Origin: Planktomarina sp.
Lineage (GTDB): Bacteria; Pseudomonadota; Alphaproteobacteria; Rhodobacterales; Rhodobacteraceae
Assembly: GCA_020629235.1 (NCBI GenBank)
Contig: JAHDDS010000020.1
Coordinates: forward strand, 1 to 35,907
Reading direction: 5' to 3'
DNA length: 35,907 bases
Part shown: positions 1 to 8,315 of the stretch, piece after piece
How the letters are laid out: the number at the start of each line of letters is the position of its first letter
Position numbering within the stretch: position 1 is the stretch's first letter
Notes under the pieces: model-generated
Database searches by the model: none
What the model was told of the DNA's origin: nothing
What the model saw: the letters and a program-made list of their open reading frames with translations, nothing else
Position numbers and translations under genes: made by a program

Positions 1-537
1 TTTGGCATAGGCGATGATGGACCCGGTAAAGGTCACGGCCCCGATCCAGATGCCCAGCACCAGTTCGACGCGCAGAATGCCGATCTCTACGTTCGACTTC
101 TTTGCGATCAACTGACCGAAGGACGACAATTCCGCATACACGTCTTTCGGCAGGGATGTCCCTGCCCCCAAAACGCTGCCCGCTGCCGCATGCACGTCGG
201 ACATCGCATTGATCATGATGTCGGCGTTGAAGCCCACAAAGACCGCAGCCAACCCAACAAGACTGTGCATGAAGGCCACCAATTCCGGCATTTGCGTCAT
301 CTGAACTTTAGTCGCCAGTTGGTAACCGACAAAGGCCCCAAGCGCGATCAGCACCAGTGACAACAGCCACAACCCTGATCCCGGCCCCATCAATGTGGCC
401 AAAATCGCAATCGCCATACCTGCGATGCCGTACCAAACGGCCCGCTTGGCACTTTCCTGGCCGGACAAACCGCCCAAGGACAAAATGAAAAGAACGCCCG
501 CAACTGCGTAGGCGGCAATGGTAAATCCGTTTTCCAT
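1..537 (-). CDS. pntB: NAD(P)(+) transhydrogenase subunit beta, 5' part (runs off the window)
   Basis: Membrane subunit of the proton-translocating transhydrogenase, which uses the proton gradient to reduce NADP+ with NADH. Only the first 179 codons are present; the rest, including the NADP(H)-binding domain III, lies beyond base 1. The visible protein starts MENGFTIAAYAVAG and is a run of hydrophobic helices separated by short loops. It carries the typical stretch MPELVAFMHSLVGLAAV, followed by the longer soluble loop seen in PntB. The ATG lies 19 bases after the pntA stop, behind a GGAG Shine-Dalgarno sequence, so the two subunits are co-transcribed in the order pntA-pntB. The family assignment is secure; the 3' end cannot be assessed. 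Confidence 0.95.
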   Translation of the reverse strand, partial: MENGFTIAAYAVAGVLFILSLGGLSGQESAKRAVWYGIAGMAIAILATLMGPGSGLWLLSLVLIALGAFVGYQLATKVQMTQMPELVAFMHSLVGLAAVFVGFNADIMINAMSDVHAAAGSVLGAGTSLPKDVYAELSSFGQLIAKKSNVEIGILRVELVLGIWIGAVTFTGSIIAYAK

Positions 538-556
538 ATCTCTTACTCCGCCCGAA

Positions 557-2134
557 TTACGATTTCTGGAACATGGCAAGCATGCGCCGTGTCACAAGGA
601 AGCCACCAAAGATGTTGACCGCCGCCATGAACACGCCAAGCGCGGCCAGAACAGTGATCAAGCCCGAGGTCGATCCGATTTGGATCAACGCCCCCAAGAT
701 GATGATGGACGAAATCGCGTTGGTCACAGCCATCAACGGTGTGTGCAACGAATGCGCGACGTTCCAGATGACCTGGAACCCGATGAACACCGACAGAATG
801 AACACGATAAAGTGCTGCATAAAGCTGGCGGGCATGCCGGGGATCATCCCCAGACCCAACAGCAATGCGCCGCCAATGGCCAGCAAGCCCACTTGGGTCT
901 TGGTTTGGGCCTTAAAGGCTGCCGCCTCTTCCGCTTTGATTTCTTCCGGCGTCTTCTCCACCACGGGCGCTTTGGGCTGGGCCGCAATGGCCGCGACTTT
1001 GGGCGGTGGCGGGGGGAAGGTGATTTCGCCTTCGTGGGCGATGGTCGCCCCGCGAATGACGTCATCTTCCATATTGTGGTTCACCTGACCGTCCTTTTCA
1101 GGGGTCAAGTCCGCCATCATGTGCCGAATGTTTGTGGCATACAGCGTGGAAGATTGCGCCGCCATCCGGCTTGGGAAGTCAGTGTACCCGATGATGGTCA
1201 CGCCGTTGTCGGTGACGATTTTTTCGTCCATCACCGTCATCTTGCAGTTGCCGCCCCGTTCGGCAGCCAGGTCCACAATCACAGACCCGGGCTTCATCGC
1301 GGCGACCATATCTTTGGTCCAAAGTTCGGGCGCGTCGCGGTTCGGGATCAGCGCCGTGGTGATGACGATGTCCATGTCGGGTGCCAATTCACGGAACTTC
1401 GCCAACTGGGCCGCGGCAAATTCAGGGGAAGACACCGCCGCATATCCGCCTGTCGCGGCGCCATCGGCCTGTTCTTCTTCAAAGTCCAGGAACACAAACT
1501 CCGCGCCCATGGATTCAACTTGTTCGGCCACCTCAGGACGCACGTCGAAAGCGTATGTGATGGCCCCCAAGGACGTCGCAGTCCCGATGGCGGCCAGGCC
1601 AGCAACACCGGCCCCCACCACCAACACTTTTGCGGGCGGCACTTTGCCTGCGGCTGTCACCTGCCCGGTGAAGAACCGACCAAAGTTGTTGCCCGCTTCA
1701 ATCACCGCACGATATCCCGCGATGTTGGCCATGGACGACAAAGCATCCATCTTTTGGGCACGTGAAATCCGGGGCACCATGTCCATGGCAATGACGTTGG
1801 CACCCTTAGCGCGCGCCAATTCCATCAGCTTTTCGTTCGACGATGGATAAAAGAAAGAGATCAGCGTTTTCCCCGACGACAACCGTTTGGTTTCCGCGTC
1901 ACTGGGGGGACGGACCTTAATGATCACGTCGCTGGCTTTGGTCAGGGCTGCGGCGGATGCCACCACCTCAACGCCCGCATCTTTGTAGAGTGCGTCCGCA
2001 AATCCAGCGGCAGAACCCGCCCCTTTTTCGATCACACAGTCGTAACCCAGCTTCTGCAGCTGGAGGGCGCTGTCGGGTGTCATCGCAACGCGATTTTCCC
2101 CTTCAAACGTCTCTTTTAAAGCTCCGATTTTCAC
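557..2134 (-). CDS. pntA: NAD(P)(+) transhydrogenase subunit alpha
   Basis: Alpha subunit of proton-translocating transhydrogenase, 525 aa, about the length of the single-chain enterobacterial PntA rather than the split PntAA/PntAB form. Residues 1-380 are the NAD(H)-binding domain I. This has the signature RAQKMDALSSMANIAGYRAV near 126-145 and the Rossmann loop GAGVAGL at 174-180. A Pro/Ala/Lys-rich linker with a run of prolines follows, then about four C-terminal membrane helices (domain II). I chose the GTG at 2134, read MKIGALKETFEGE, because it is preceded by AAAGGA and starts exactly where the family begins. The frame stays open 22 codons further upstream, but that stretch has no family resemblance. 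First gene of the pntAB operon and divergent from the SDR gene at 2286. Confidence 0.96.
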   Translation of the reverse strand: MKIGALKETFEGENRVAMTPDSALQLQKLGYDCVIEKGAGSAAGFADALYKDAGVEVVASAAALTKASDVIIKVRPPSDAETKRLSSGKTLISFFYPSSNEKLMELARAKGANVIAMDMVPRISRAQKMDALSSMANIAGYRAVIEAGNNFGRFFTGQVTAAGKVPPAKVLVVGAGVAGLAAIGTATSLGAITYAFDVRPEVAEQVESMGAEFVFLDFEEEQADGAATGGYAAVSSPEFAAAQLAKFRELAPDMDIVITTALIPNRDAPELWTKDMVAAMKPGSVIVDLAAERGGNCKMTVMDEKIVTDNGVTIIGYTDFPSRMAAQSSTLYATNIRHMMADLTPEKDGQVNHNMEDDVIRGATIAHEGEITFPPPPPKVAAIAAQPKAPVVEKTPEEIKAEEAAAFKAQTKTQVGLLAIGGALLLGLGMIPGMPASFMQHFIVFILSVFIGFQVIWNVAHSLHTPLMAVTNAISSIIILGALIQIGSTSGLITVLAALGVFMAAVNIFGGFLVTRRMLAMFQKS

Positions 2135-2229
2135 GATTTTCGTCCTTTCGCGCGGTCTCTCACCGTTAATTAGCCTGAATAGAGTGGACGTCCCGTACAC
2201 TGCGCAATAATATTACGCAAGCGTTTGGG

Positions 2230-2247
2230 TTGCAGAAATTTCTGCAA
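2230..2247. promoter_or_regulatory. 18-bp perfect palindrome in the pntA/SDR divergent promoter region
   Basis: TTGCAGAAATTTCTGCAA is perfectly self-complementary over 18 bases and lies 38 bp before the SDR start and 95 bp before the pntA start. On the minus strand it overlaps a possible promoter toward pntA: TTTCTG, 17 bases, TAATAT. A dimeric regulator serving one or both genes is the natural reading. The regulator is unknown. The half-site spacing does not fit the FNR/DNR type (TTG-N8-CAA). Confidence 0.55.
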
Positions 2248-2285
2248 AGCAGCATGAATACCGTCGCATACCAAAACTGGGGAAA

Positions 2286-3035
2286 ATGATGCAAAAACAT
2301 GCAGTTATCACAGGCGGTGGCACAGGGATTGGATTGGCCATTGCTGCAGCGCTGCATGACATCGGCTGCGCCATCACCATCGCTGGACGCCGTGCACAGG
2401 TGTTAAACGCAGCTGCGCAGCGGCGCGGATGGAACAGCCAAGTGATTGATGTCACGGACGAATCTTCCGTCATTGCCGGCATGACCCAAGCCGCGAATTT
2501 CGCAGGCGGCATCGACATTGTGGTGGCCAACGCAGGCATCGCAGAAGGCCAGAACATCAAAGGCGCAGACCTGGCGTTTTGGCGCAACATCATGGCCACC
2601 AACTTGGACGGCGCCTTCCTGACCGTGCGCGAAGGCCTGCGCCACATGCCCATCAAAAGCTGGGGCCGCGTTGTGGCGATTTCTTCCATCGCGGGCGTTC
2701 GCGGGCTGAAGGGGGCCCATGCCTATACCGCCAGCAAACACGGACTGGTGGGGTTGATGCGTGGGCTGGCAGCGGATCATACCGCCCTGCCCGTCACCTT
2801 CAACGCCGTGTGCCCTGGGTATGTTGACACGGACATCATCACCCGCAACACGGAAAATATCGCGCAAAGATCAAAAATGTCCAAAAGCGACGCGCGGGAT
2901 TTGATGGTGAACCTGAACCCCCACAAACGCCTGATCACCCCGGATGAAGTGGCCGCGACGGTTGCCTGGCTGTGCGGTCCCAACGCAGGAAGCGTGGATG
3001 GTCAAGCCATCGAAATCTCCGGCGGGCCAGCTTAA
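2286..3035 (+). CDS. Short-chain dehydrogenase/reductase (SDR) family oxidoreductase
   Basis: Classical SDR of 249 aa, probably an NAD(P)-dependent hydroxyacyl or 3-hydroxybutyrate/3-oxoacyl type enzyme; the substrate cannot be read from sequence. Visible motifs are the glycine-rich cofactor loop TGGGTGIG (9-16), NAG (82-84), the catalytic serine in AISSIAG (around 133) and YTASK with Tyr147 and Lys151. The chain then carries CPGYVDT and a C-terminal GG near the end. Arginines after the second beta strand (AGRR) lean toward NADP(H). The start is one of two adjacent ATGs; the first is used. Divergent from pntA across the palindrome at 2230. Its TAA stop overlaps the stop of the convergent gene in a shared TTAA, so no terminator separates them. 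Confidence 0.9.
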   Translation: MMQKHAVITGGGTGIGLAIAAALHDIGCAITIAGRRAQVLNAAAQRRGWNSQVIDVTDESSVIAGMTQAANFAGGIDIVVANAGIAEGQNIKGADLAFWRNIMATNLDGAFLTVREGLRHMPIKSWGRVVAISSIAGVRGLKGAHAYTASKHGLVGLMRGLAADHTALPVTFNAVCPGYVDTDIITRNTENIAQRSKMSKSDARDLMVNLNPHKRLITPDEVAATVAWLCGPNAGSVDGQAIEISGGPA

Positions 3036-3796
3036 GCCGCCCGCAGAACGCCGTCCCGAAACGCCCAAACTGCGCGACCCAACGCTTCGAACAAGGGCTT
3101 GGACACAGGGTCTTCATCGGCTTTGTATTCAGGATGCCACTGCACCCCCAAGGCGAACCCGATGGCGTCGCGGATATAAATCGCCTCGGGCGTGCCGTCG
3201 GGGGCATGGCCGTCCACCACAATGCGCTCGCCGGTGTCTTTTATGCCCTGCCCGTGCAAGGTGTTGGTGCGCACCACTTCTGCCCCAAACATCCGCGCAA
3301 ACGGCCCCCCCGGGGTCAGCGTCACGTCATGGCGCAGCGCGAACTTTTCTTCCAACGTCCCATCGGGGGGCATCCGGTGGTTGTCACGGCCCGGCAGGTC
3401 GCGGATTTCGGGGTGCAAACTGCCGCCCATGGCCACGTTCATTTCTTGAAACCCGCGGCAAATCGCCAAGAATGGCTGCCCACGGTCCACGGCGGCCCGG
3501 ATCAGCGGCAAGGCCAAAGCGTCACGCGCTTCATCCATGTCACCGTGGGCATCGGTCAAATCCTCGCCGTAAAAACGCGGATGCACGTTGGGCCGCCCCC
3601 CCGTAAAGACGAACCCATGACAGGTCTGCATCAGATCAGCGATGTCCACATGGGCGGGGTCGGCTGGAATGATAAGCGGCAACGCATCACACACCCGCGC
3701 CACCGCTTCGACATTCATGTGCCCCGCTGCATGGGCGGGGTATTCGTCGTTCAACAGATAATGGTTTCCAATGATGCCAATCACAGGCCGGGTCAT
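3032..3796 (-). CDS. Class I glutamine amidotransferase-like hydrolase (gamma-glutamyl-GABA hydrolase/PuuD family)
   Basis: A 254-aa stand-alone amidotransferase-fold hydrolase of the peptidase C26 family. The nucleophile Cys113 sits in FLAICRGFQE; His221 and Glu223 are in GVQWHPEYKAD and complete the triad. The oxyanion glycines are in FTGGRPNVHP (around 65-73). In characterised relatives the reaction is hydrolysis of a gamma-glutamyl amide in putrescine or polyamine breakdown. No other puu genes are nearby, so the substrate is inferred from family only. The ATG at 3796 has GGAAGGA six bases upstream and is preferred over an in-frame TTG two codons earlier. Third gene after glcB and the GlcG gene on the same strand, separated by 56 bp, so co-transcription is likely. 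Confidence 0.87.
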   Translation of the reverse strand: MTRPVIGIIGNHYLLNDEYPAHAAGHMNVEAVARVCDALPLIIPADPAHVDIADLMQTCHGFVFTGGRPNVHPRFYGEDLTDAHGDMDEARDALALPLIRAAVDRGQPFLAICRGFQEMNVAMGGSLHPEIRDLPGRDNHRMPPDGTLEEKFALRHDVTLTPGGPFARMFGAEVVRTNTLHGQGIKDTGERIVVDGHAPDGTPEAIYIRDAIGFALGVQWHPEYKADEDPVSKPLFEALGRAVWAFRDGVLRAA

Positions 3797-3852
3797 GCAC
3801 AATCCTTCCCAGGTTGCGCCCCCTTACCCCAGTGCACCACAAGATGCAAAGA

Positions 3853-4281
3853 TCACGGCTCGGCGGTCAAACCGGTGGACTCGATCGCGCTGACAGCGCA
3901 GGTGGAATCGTTGTCGGACGTATCGCCCGTCACACCAACGGCCCCGATCACGGCCCCCTTCTTATCGCGGATCAAAACGCCCCCTGGCACGGGCACCACC
4001 TGGCCCCCGTAAACGCCATTCACCGCCGTCATAAAATACGCCTGCTGTTCGGCGCGCGCCATCTGCGCGGTCCCCGCCATCCCCAACATCACCGCGCCGT
4101 ATGCTTTGCCATGGGCGATTGCAAACCGCCCCGGTGCCGCGCCATCTTCGCGTTCAAAGGCGATGACGTGCCCGCCATCGTCCAAAACCACAACAGACAG
4201 GGGCTTCAACTCCATCTCCTGCCCCTTTGTGATAGCCGCTTTGATGATCGAACGCGCCTTGCGCAATGGGACTCCTGCCAT
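3853..4281 (-). CDS. glcG: GlcG/HbpS family protein (former DUF336)
   Basis: Small alpha/beta protein of 142 aa of the GlcG/HbpS family. It shows the family pattern: an N-terminal helix (ARSIIKAAITKG), PLSVVVLDDGGHVIAFEREDGA, a Gly/Ala-rich centre and the C-terminal GGVLIRDKKGAVIGAVGVTGDTSD. In Escherichia coli, glcG lies directly beside the malate synthase gene glcB within glcDEFGBA; the same adjacency here is the basis for the symbol. Some relatives bind haem (HbpS), but no function is firmly established for GlcG. The start is ATG with AAGGAAA upstream. It follows glcB by 76 bp, and that gap contains a GC-rich hairpin. Confidence 0.85.
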   Translation of the reverse strand: MAGVPLRKARSIIKAAITKGQEMELKPLSVVVLDDGGHVIAFEREDGAAPGRFAIAHGKAYGAVMLGMAGTAQMARAEQQAYFMTAVNGVYGGQVVPVPGGVLIRDKKGAVIGAVGVTGDTSDNDSTCAVSAIESTGLTAEP

Positions 4282-4299
4282 GTGCTTTCCTTCACTTTG

Positions 4300-4340
4300 A
4301 GGTCAAATACCTCGGGGGTTTGGGGGCAGCGCCCCCATTT
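4300..4340 (-). repeat. GC-rich hairpin in the glcB-glcG gap
   Basis: GGGGGC AGC GCCCCC at 4322-4336 forms a 6-bp all-GC stem with a 3-base loop. It is flanked on the glcG side by an oligo-G/oligo-C tract and AAATACCTC. There is no U-run, so it is not a clear intrinsic terminator. From memory, very similar motifs recur between genes in roseobacter genomes, so I call it a probable dispersed repeat that could attenuate or stabilise the glcB transcript. Confidence 0.5.
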
Positions 4341-4357
4341 GATGGGTCGTGTCGGCG

Positions 4358-6496
4358 TCAGCCGGCCTTTTTCTGCAACCGGCGGCGATGCAACACGGGT
4401 TCGGTGTACCCCGATGGCTGCTCTTTGCCCAGGAAAACAAGGTCACAAGCCGCCTGAAACGCAATGCCGTCAAATCCCGGCGCCATGGGTTCATAGGCCG
4501 CATCACCCGCATTCTGATCGTCCACAACTTTCGCCATCTTTTCCAACGATGCGCGGACCTGGGCCTCGCTCACCACGCCGTGGTGCAACCAATTGGCCAG
4601 GGCTTGGCTGGAAATTCGGCACGTGGCGCGGTCTTCCATCAGGCCGATGTTGTTGATGTCCGGCACCTTAGAACAACCAATGCCTTGGTCGATCCAGCGC
4701 ACCACATATCCCAAAATGCCTTGGGCGTTGTTGTCCACTTCCTTTTCGATCTGGGCGTCGGTCCACTGCTGGAACGCCGCCAAAGGAATATCCAAAATGG
4801 ACTTGGTATACGTTCCGCCCGTCCCCGCCATCATCTTGGCCTGCACGGCCAAAACATCCACCGCGTGGTAGTGCAACGCGTGCAGGGTGGCCGCCGTGGG
4901 GCTGGGCACCCAAGCGCAATTGGCCCCAGATTTCGGGTGTCCAATCTTCTGTTCGATCATGGCGGCCATCATGTCGGGCATGGCCCACATGCCTTTGCCG
5001 ATTTGCGCGCGGCCCGAAAACCCGCAGGCCAGACCCACCGCCACGTTCTGATCTTCATAGGCCCCGATCCAGGTCTTCTTCTTGATGAAGTCTTTCCGGC
5101 TGAACGGCCCCGCTTCCATGGAAGTGTGGATCTCGTCGCCTGTGCGGTCCAGGAACCCAGTGTTGATGAACGCCACCCGATGTTTGGCGGCCCGGATGCA
5201 TTCCTTCAGGTTCACAGTGGTGCGGCGTTCTTCGTCCATGATGCCCACCTTCACCGTGTGCCGCGGCAGGCCCAAGATATCTTCCACGGCGGCGAACAGA
5301 TCGTTGGTGAAGGCCACTTCTTCGGGCCCGTGCATCTTGGGCTTCACAATGTACACCGACCCGTGCACAGAATTCCCGCTGTCACGCTTCAAGTCGTGCT
5401 TGGCGATCAAAGTGGTGATCAGCCCGTCCAACATCCCTTCAAATACTTCGTTGCCGTCCGCGTCCAACACAGCTGGGTTGGTCATCAGATGCCCGACGTT
5501 GCGCACCCACAGCAGCGCACGACCCTTCAAGGTTTGCACCGATCCATCGGGGGCGGAGAATTTCTTGTCTTCGGCCAAACGCCGCGTGACCTGTTGCCCG
5601 CCCTTGGAAAAAGTGCTTTCCAAATCACCCTTCATCAGCCCCAACCAATTGCCATAGGCCAGCGCCTTATCTTCGCCGTCCACGCATGTGACGGAATCTT
5701 CGCAATCCATGATGGCGGAAACGGCACTTTCCAATCGCACGTCAGCCAACAGCGCTTGGTCCCGGCTGCCAATGGGATGGGCGCGATCGAACACCAGTTC
5801 GACGTGCAAGCCATTGTTTTTCAACAAGATCGTTTCAGGCGCTTTGGCGCGTCCGGTATATCCCACAAACTTTGACGGGTCTTCTAGGGGCATGTCGTCG
5901 ATCAGCAATTGCCCCTTGTCGACATAGTATCGCCGCACATCGGCGTGACTGCCGCCCGCGATGGGAAACGCGCTGTCCAAAAACACCCGCGTGCGCGCCA
6001 CGACACGCCCGCCATGTCCGCGATCATACCCCCCCTTGGGCGGTTGCTGGCCCATGGCGTCTGTGCCGTAAAACGCATCGTAAAGGCTGCCCCACCGGGC
6101 GTTGGCCGCATTCAAAGCAAACCGCGCGTTGGTGATCGGCACCACCAACTGCGGCCCCGGGACCGACGCGATTTCGGGGTCGATGTTCTGGGTTTCAATT
6201 TCGAACGCGTCGCCTTCGGGCACCAGATATCCAATATCGCGCAGGAACGCGACATAGGCATCCCGGTCGTGGGGCGCGTTGTTGTGGGATTTGTGCCAGG
6301 CGTCGATCTTAGCCTGAATTTCGTCACGCTTGGCCAGAAGATCGCGGTTGCGCGGGCTGAAGTCCGCCACAAGCTTCGCCAAACCGTCCCAAAACGCAGA
6401 CGGGGCAACATCCGTGCCGGGCAAGGCCTGTGTTTCGATAAAATCGTGCAGGACTTTGTCCACCTGCAGCCCAGAAACCTCAACGCGCGCGACCAT
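4358..6496 (-). CDS. glcB: Malate synthase G
   Basis: Condenses glyoxylate with acetyl-CoA to malate; cytosolic, Mg2+-dependent. It feeds glycolate, C2 and allantoin-derived carbon into the TCA cycle. The 712 aa match the length of isoform G (about 720) and not isoform A (about 530). Recognisable stretches are [63 protein letters not shown] and [11 protein letters not shown], which run through the TIM barrel into the C-terminal domain. I use the ATG at 6496 ([11 protein letters not shown]), which has GGAGGA seven bases upstream; an earlier in-frame ATG at 6553 would add 19 unrelated residues. First gene of a probable glcB-glcG-hydrolase operon. Its leader contains repeats complementary to the ribosome-binding region. 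Confidence 0.97.
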   Translation of the reverse strand: MVARVEVSGLQVDKVLHDFIETQALPGTDVAPSAFWDGLAKLVADFSPRNRDLLAKRDEIQAKIDAWHKSHNNAPHDRDAYVAFLRDIGYLVPEGDAFEIETQNIDPEIASVPGPQLVVPITNARFALNAANARWGSLYDAFYGTDAMGQQPPKGGYDRGHGGRVVARTRVFLDSAFPIAGGSHADVRRYYVDKGQLLIDDMPLEDPSKFVGYTGRAKAPETILLKNNGLHVELVFDRAHPIGSRDQALLADVRLESAVSAIMDCEDSVTCVDGEDKALAYGNWLGLMKGDLESTFSKGGQQVTRRLAEDKKFSAPDGSVQTLKGRALLWVRNVGHLMTNPAVLDADGNEVFEGMLDGLITTLIAKHDLKRDSGNSVHGSVYIVKPKMHGPEEVAFTNDLFAAVEDILGLPRHTVKVGIMDEERRTTVNLKECIRAAKHRVAFINTGFLDRTGDEIHTSMEAGPFSRKDFIKKKTWIGAYEDQNVAVGLACGFSGRAQIGKGMWAMPDMMAAMIEQKIGHPKSGANCAWVPSPTAATLHALHYHAVDVLAVQAKMMAGTGGTYTKSILDIPLAAFQQWTDAQIEKEVDNNAQGILGYVVRWIDQGIGCSKVPDINNIGLMEDRATCRISSQALANWLHHGVVSEAQVRASLEKMAKVVDDQNAGDAAYEPMAPGFDGIAFQAACDLVFLGKEQPSGYTEPVLHRRRLQKKAG

Positions 6497-6542
6497 GGTA
6501 TCCTCCGATAAAATCCGTCGTCTTCGGATACCGTGGGATACC
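6497..6542 (-). promoter_or_regulatory. glcB leader with two heptamer repeats complementary to the start-site region
   Basis: Read on the minus strand, GGTATCC occurs twice (6542-6536 and 6532-6526), exactly 10 bp apart. The complementary GGATACC (6503-6497) lies between the GGAGG ribosome-binding sequence and the ATG of glcB. Either upstream heptamer could pair with the start region and mask it. Alternatively, the 10-bp phasing suggests a protein-binding direct repeat. The sequence supports the repeats; the function is inference. Confidence 0.4.
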
Positions 6543-6571
6543 AACCGCCACAAGCAAAATTGGTTAGAGTT

Positions 6572-6736
6572 TCAGACCAGTTTTCCTTTAGTGAACTTTC
6601 TTTCCCGTTTGCAGCGATCAGAACAGTACCGAACTTCGTCCCAGACCTTTTCCCACTTCTTGCGCCAGACGAACGGTCGCCCGCAGTGGGCGCAGTCTTT
6701 TTGCGGCAGGTTCGGCTTTTTGTGCCCTTTGGCCAT
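6572..6736 (-). CDS. DUF2256 family small zinc-finger-like protein
   Basis: A 54-aa basic protein with a CxxC...CxxxC arrangement (Cys15, Cys18, Cys38, Cys42), read CAHCGRPF and [12 protein letters not shown], typical of DUF2256. The cysteine spacing suggests a single zinc site. No biochemical function is established. From memory, DUF2256 genes often neighbour photolyase/cryptochrome genes. Here the start codon overlaps the photolyase stop by one base (TAATG), so translation is probably coupled. An in-frame extension upstream to 6955 exists but runs over the photolyase gene and has no family resemblance, so I reject it. Confidence 0.88.
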   Translation of the reverse strand: MAKGHKKPNLPQKDCAHCGRPFVWRKKWEKVWDEVRYCSDRCKRERKFTKGKLV

Positions 6737-8220
6737 TACAAATCCAACTTCATCTGGCGGTCTTCCTTTGGGGTTTTGTCCCGGGTGAACCCCCGGTCCC
6801 CTTTGCGGCTGGCGTGTTTTTGCACGATGGCCTGTGCCTCTGCCCGAAAAGCCCCGCCTTTGCGCACGCCCCAGATTGCAGCACGGGCTTGGGCAGCGGC
6901 GTCCTTCACATCGACGATGGGCGGCGGATACCCAGGCCACCCGCCCCGCTTCCACGGTTCTTGCAAATATTCATCGGCAATCCCCGCCAGTTCCGGCACC
7001 CAGCGGCGGGTGAACACGCCGTCCGGGTCTTGATCGTGCCCCTGTTTCACCGGGTTATAGATCCGCACCGTGTTCATCCCCGTGGTGCCCGATTGCATTT
7101 GCACTTGGCTCCAATGAATGCCCGGCTCATAATCCGTAAAGCGCCGCGCCAGCACCAGCCCCGGTTTGCGCCAATCCAGCCAAAGGTGATAGCTGGCCAC
7201 CGCCATCACCATGGACCGCATGCGAAAATTCAGCCAGCCCGTGTGGGCCAAATAACGCATGCAGGCATCCACAAACGGAATGCCCGTTTGGCCCGCAGTC
7301 CAGGCCTGCAGGCGGGCATCATCGTCCCCGCGCAAACCTTGATAAGCTGAATGTAAACAATGGGTTTCGATGCAAACCTCATCTTCCAACTTCTGCATGA
7401 AATGGTCCCGCCACGCCAAGCGCGATTCAAAGGATTTCAGCGATCCCTTCCACCCGTCGCGGGACGGTCCCAGTTCCCCTTTGCGGGCGCGTTGGGCCTG
7501 ATGTGCTTCGCGCACAGACATCACCCCAAGCGCCAGAAAGGGCGACAACCGCGAACAGGTCCATTCCCCCGCCAAAGGCGACGACATGTCTTTGCGATAG
7601 GTCCGCCCCCGTTCGGTCAAAAAGCCCCCCAGCAACGACAGCGCGGCGTCCCGCCCCCCGGTCTGACGGTCTGGACAGGGATCAGCCTGCTGGCCCAAGT
7701 CCTGCGGCGTTGGCACCTGCCCCACATTGTCTGAAAGGAAAGCCAATCCCGAAACCGGATCCACAGTGGGTTGCCCCATGAAGATATTGCGTCGCATCGC
7801 CCAGCCATCGCGCCCAACGGTGCGCCGTTCTGTGCCGGATTGTTGAAATTCCTGCCAAGGAATGCCGTTTGCACGGGCCCACGTCGCCACGCGTTTGTCC
7901 CGCGCAAAAGTCCAAAGATTGCCGGTTTCTTCGTGGCTGATCAGGCGCTGCGCCTGAAATTCCGCCCGCAGTTGATCCAAAACTTGCACCGCGTCGCCCG
8001 TGCGCACCAACAACGGCTGCCCCAACGCCCCCAATCGGTCTTGCAAATCCAACACGCATTCACGCGTGAACGCCCACTGGCGCGCCGACGTGTCGGGCAA
8101 CGCCCAATAATCTGGTTCCACGATATAGACCGGCACAACGGGCCCTTGCGCTGCAGCAGCAGCCAAGGCGGCATGGTCTGTGACCCGCAAATCCCGTTTG
8201 AACCAAAGGATCGTCGTCAT
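6736..8220 (-). CDS. Cryptochrome/photolyase family protein (deoxyribodipyrimidine photo-lyase-like)
   Basis: Flavoprotein of 494 aa. The N-terminal antenna-binding alpha/beta domain begins [18 protein letters not shown]; the C-terminal FAD domain covers roughly 200-450. Within it are [57 protein letters not shown] and RIYNPVKQG, matching the class I-like core. Photolyases repair UV-induced pyrimidine dimers using blue light; cryptochromes signal light. Sequence alone does not decide between them. The MQSGTTG stretch differs from the usual CPD-photolyase pattern around the active site, so this is a divergent subfamily. The start is ATG with AGGTGA upstream. Followed with a one-base overlap by the DUF2256 gene; divergent from pepN across 95 bp. 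Confidence 0.9.
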   Translation of the reverse strand: MTTILWFKRDLRVTDHAALAAAAAQGPVVPVYIVEPDYWALPDTSARQWAFTRECVLDLQDRLGALGQPLLVRTGDAVQVLDQLRAEFQAQRLISHEETGNLWTFARDKRVATWARANGIPWQEFQQSGTERRTVGRDGWAMRRNIFMGQPTVDPVSGLAFLSDNVGQVPTPQDLGQQADPCPDRQTGGRDAALSLLGGFLTERGRTYRKDMSSPLAGEWTCSRLSPFLALGVMSVREAHQAQRARKGELGPSRDGWKGSLKSFESRLAWRDHFMQKLEDEVCIETHCLHSAYQGLRGDDDARLQAWTAGQTGIPFVDACMRYLAHTGWLNFRMRSMVMAVASYHLWLDWRKPGLVLARRFTDYEPGIHWSQVQMQSGTTGMNTVRIYNPVKQGHDQDPDGVFTRRWVPELAGIADEYLQEPWKRGGWPGYPPPIVDVKDAAAQARAAIWGVRKGGAFRAEAQAIVQKHASRKGDRGFTRDKTPKEDRQMKLDL

Positions 8221-8315
8221 GGCGCGTCACCTATGGCCACAATGTGAAAAGGAAAGCCCTTGCCGCGCCGGGCATGTCACCGCATCTATGATATCAACAG
8301 CAAAACAGGTGATCC

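Noticed and set aside
518-1765. Plus-strand open frame opposite pntA
   Set aside because: Antisense shadow; no motif, while PntA is clear on the minus strand.
2230-2247. Reading the palindrome as an FNR/DNR/NnrR box
   Set aside because: The TTG and CAA half-sites are 12 bases apart instead of 8, and the FNR form TTGAT-N4-ATCAA is not matched.
4349-5875. Long plus-strand open frame opposite glcB
   Set aside because: Composition is typical of an antisense shadow (His/Arg/Gln/Gly-rich) and glcB on the other strand is unambiguous.
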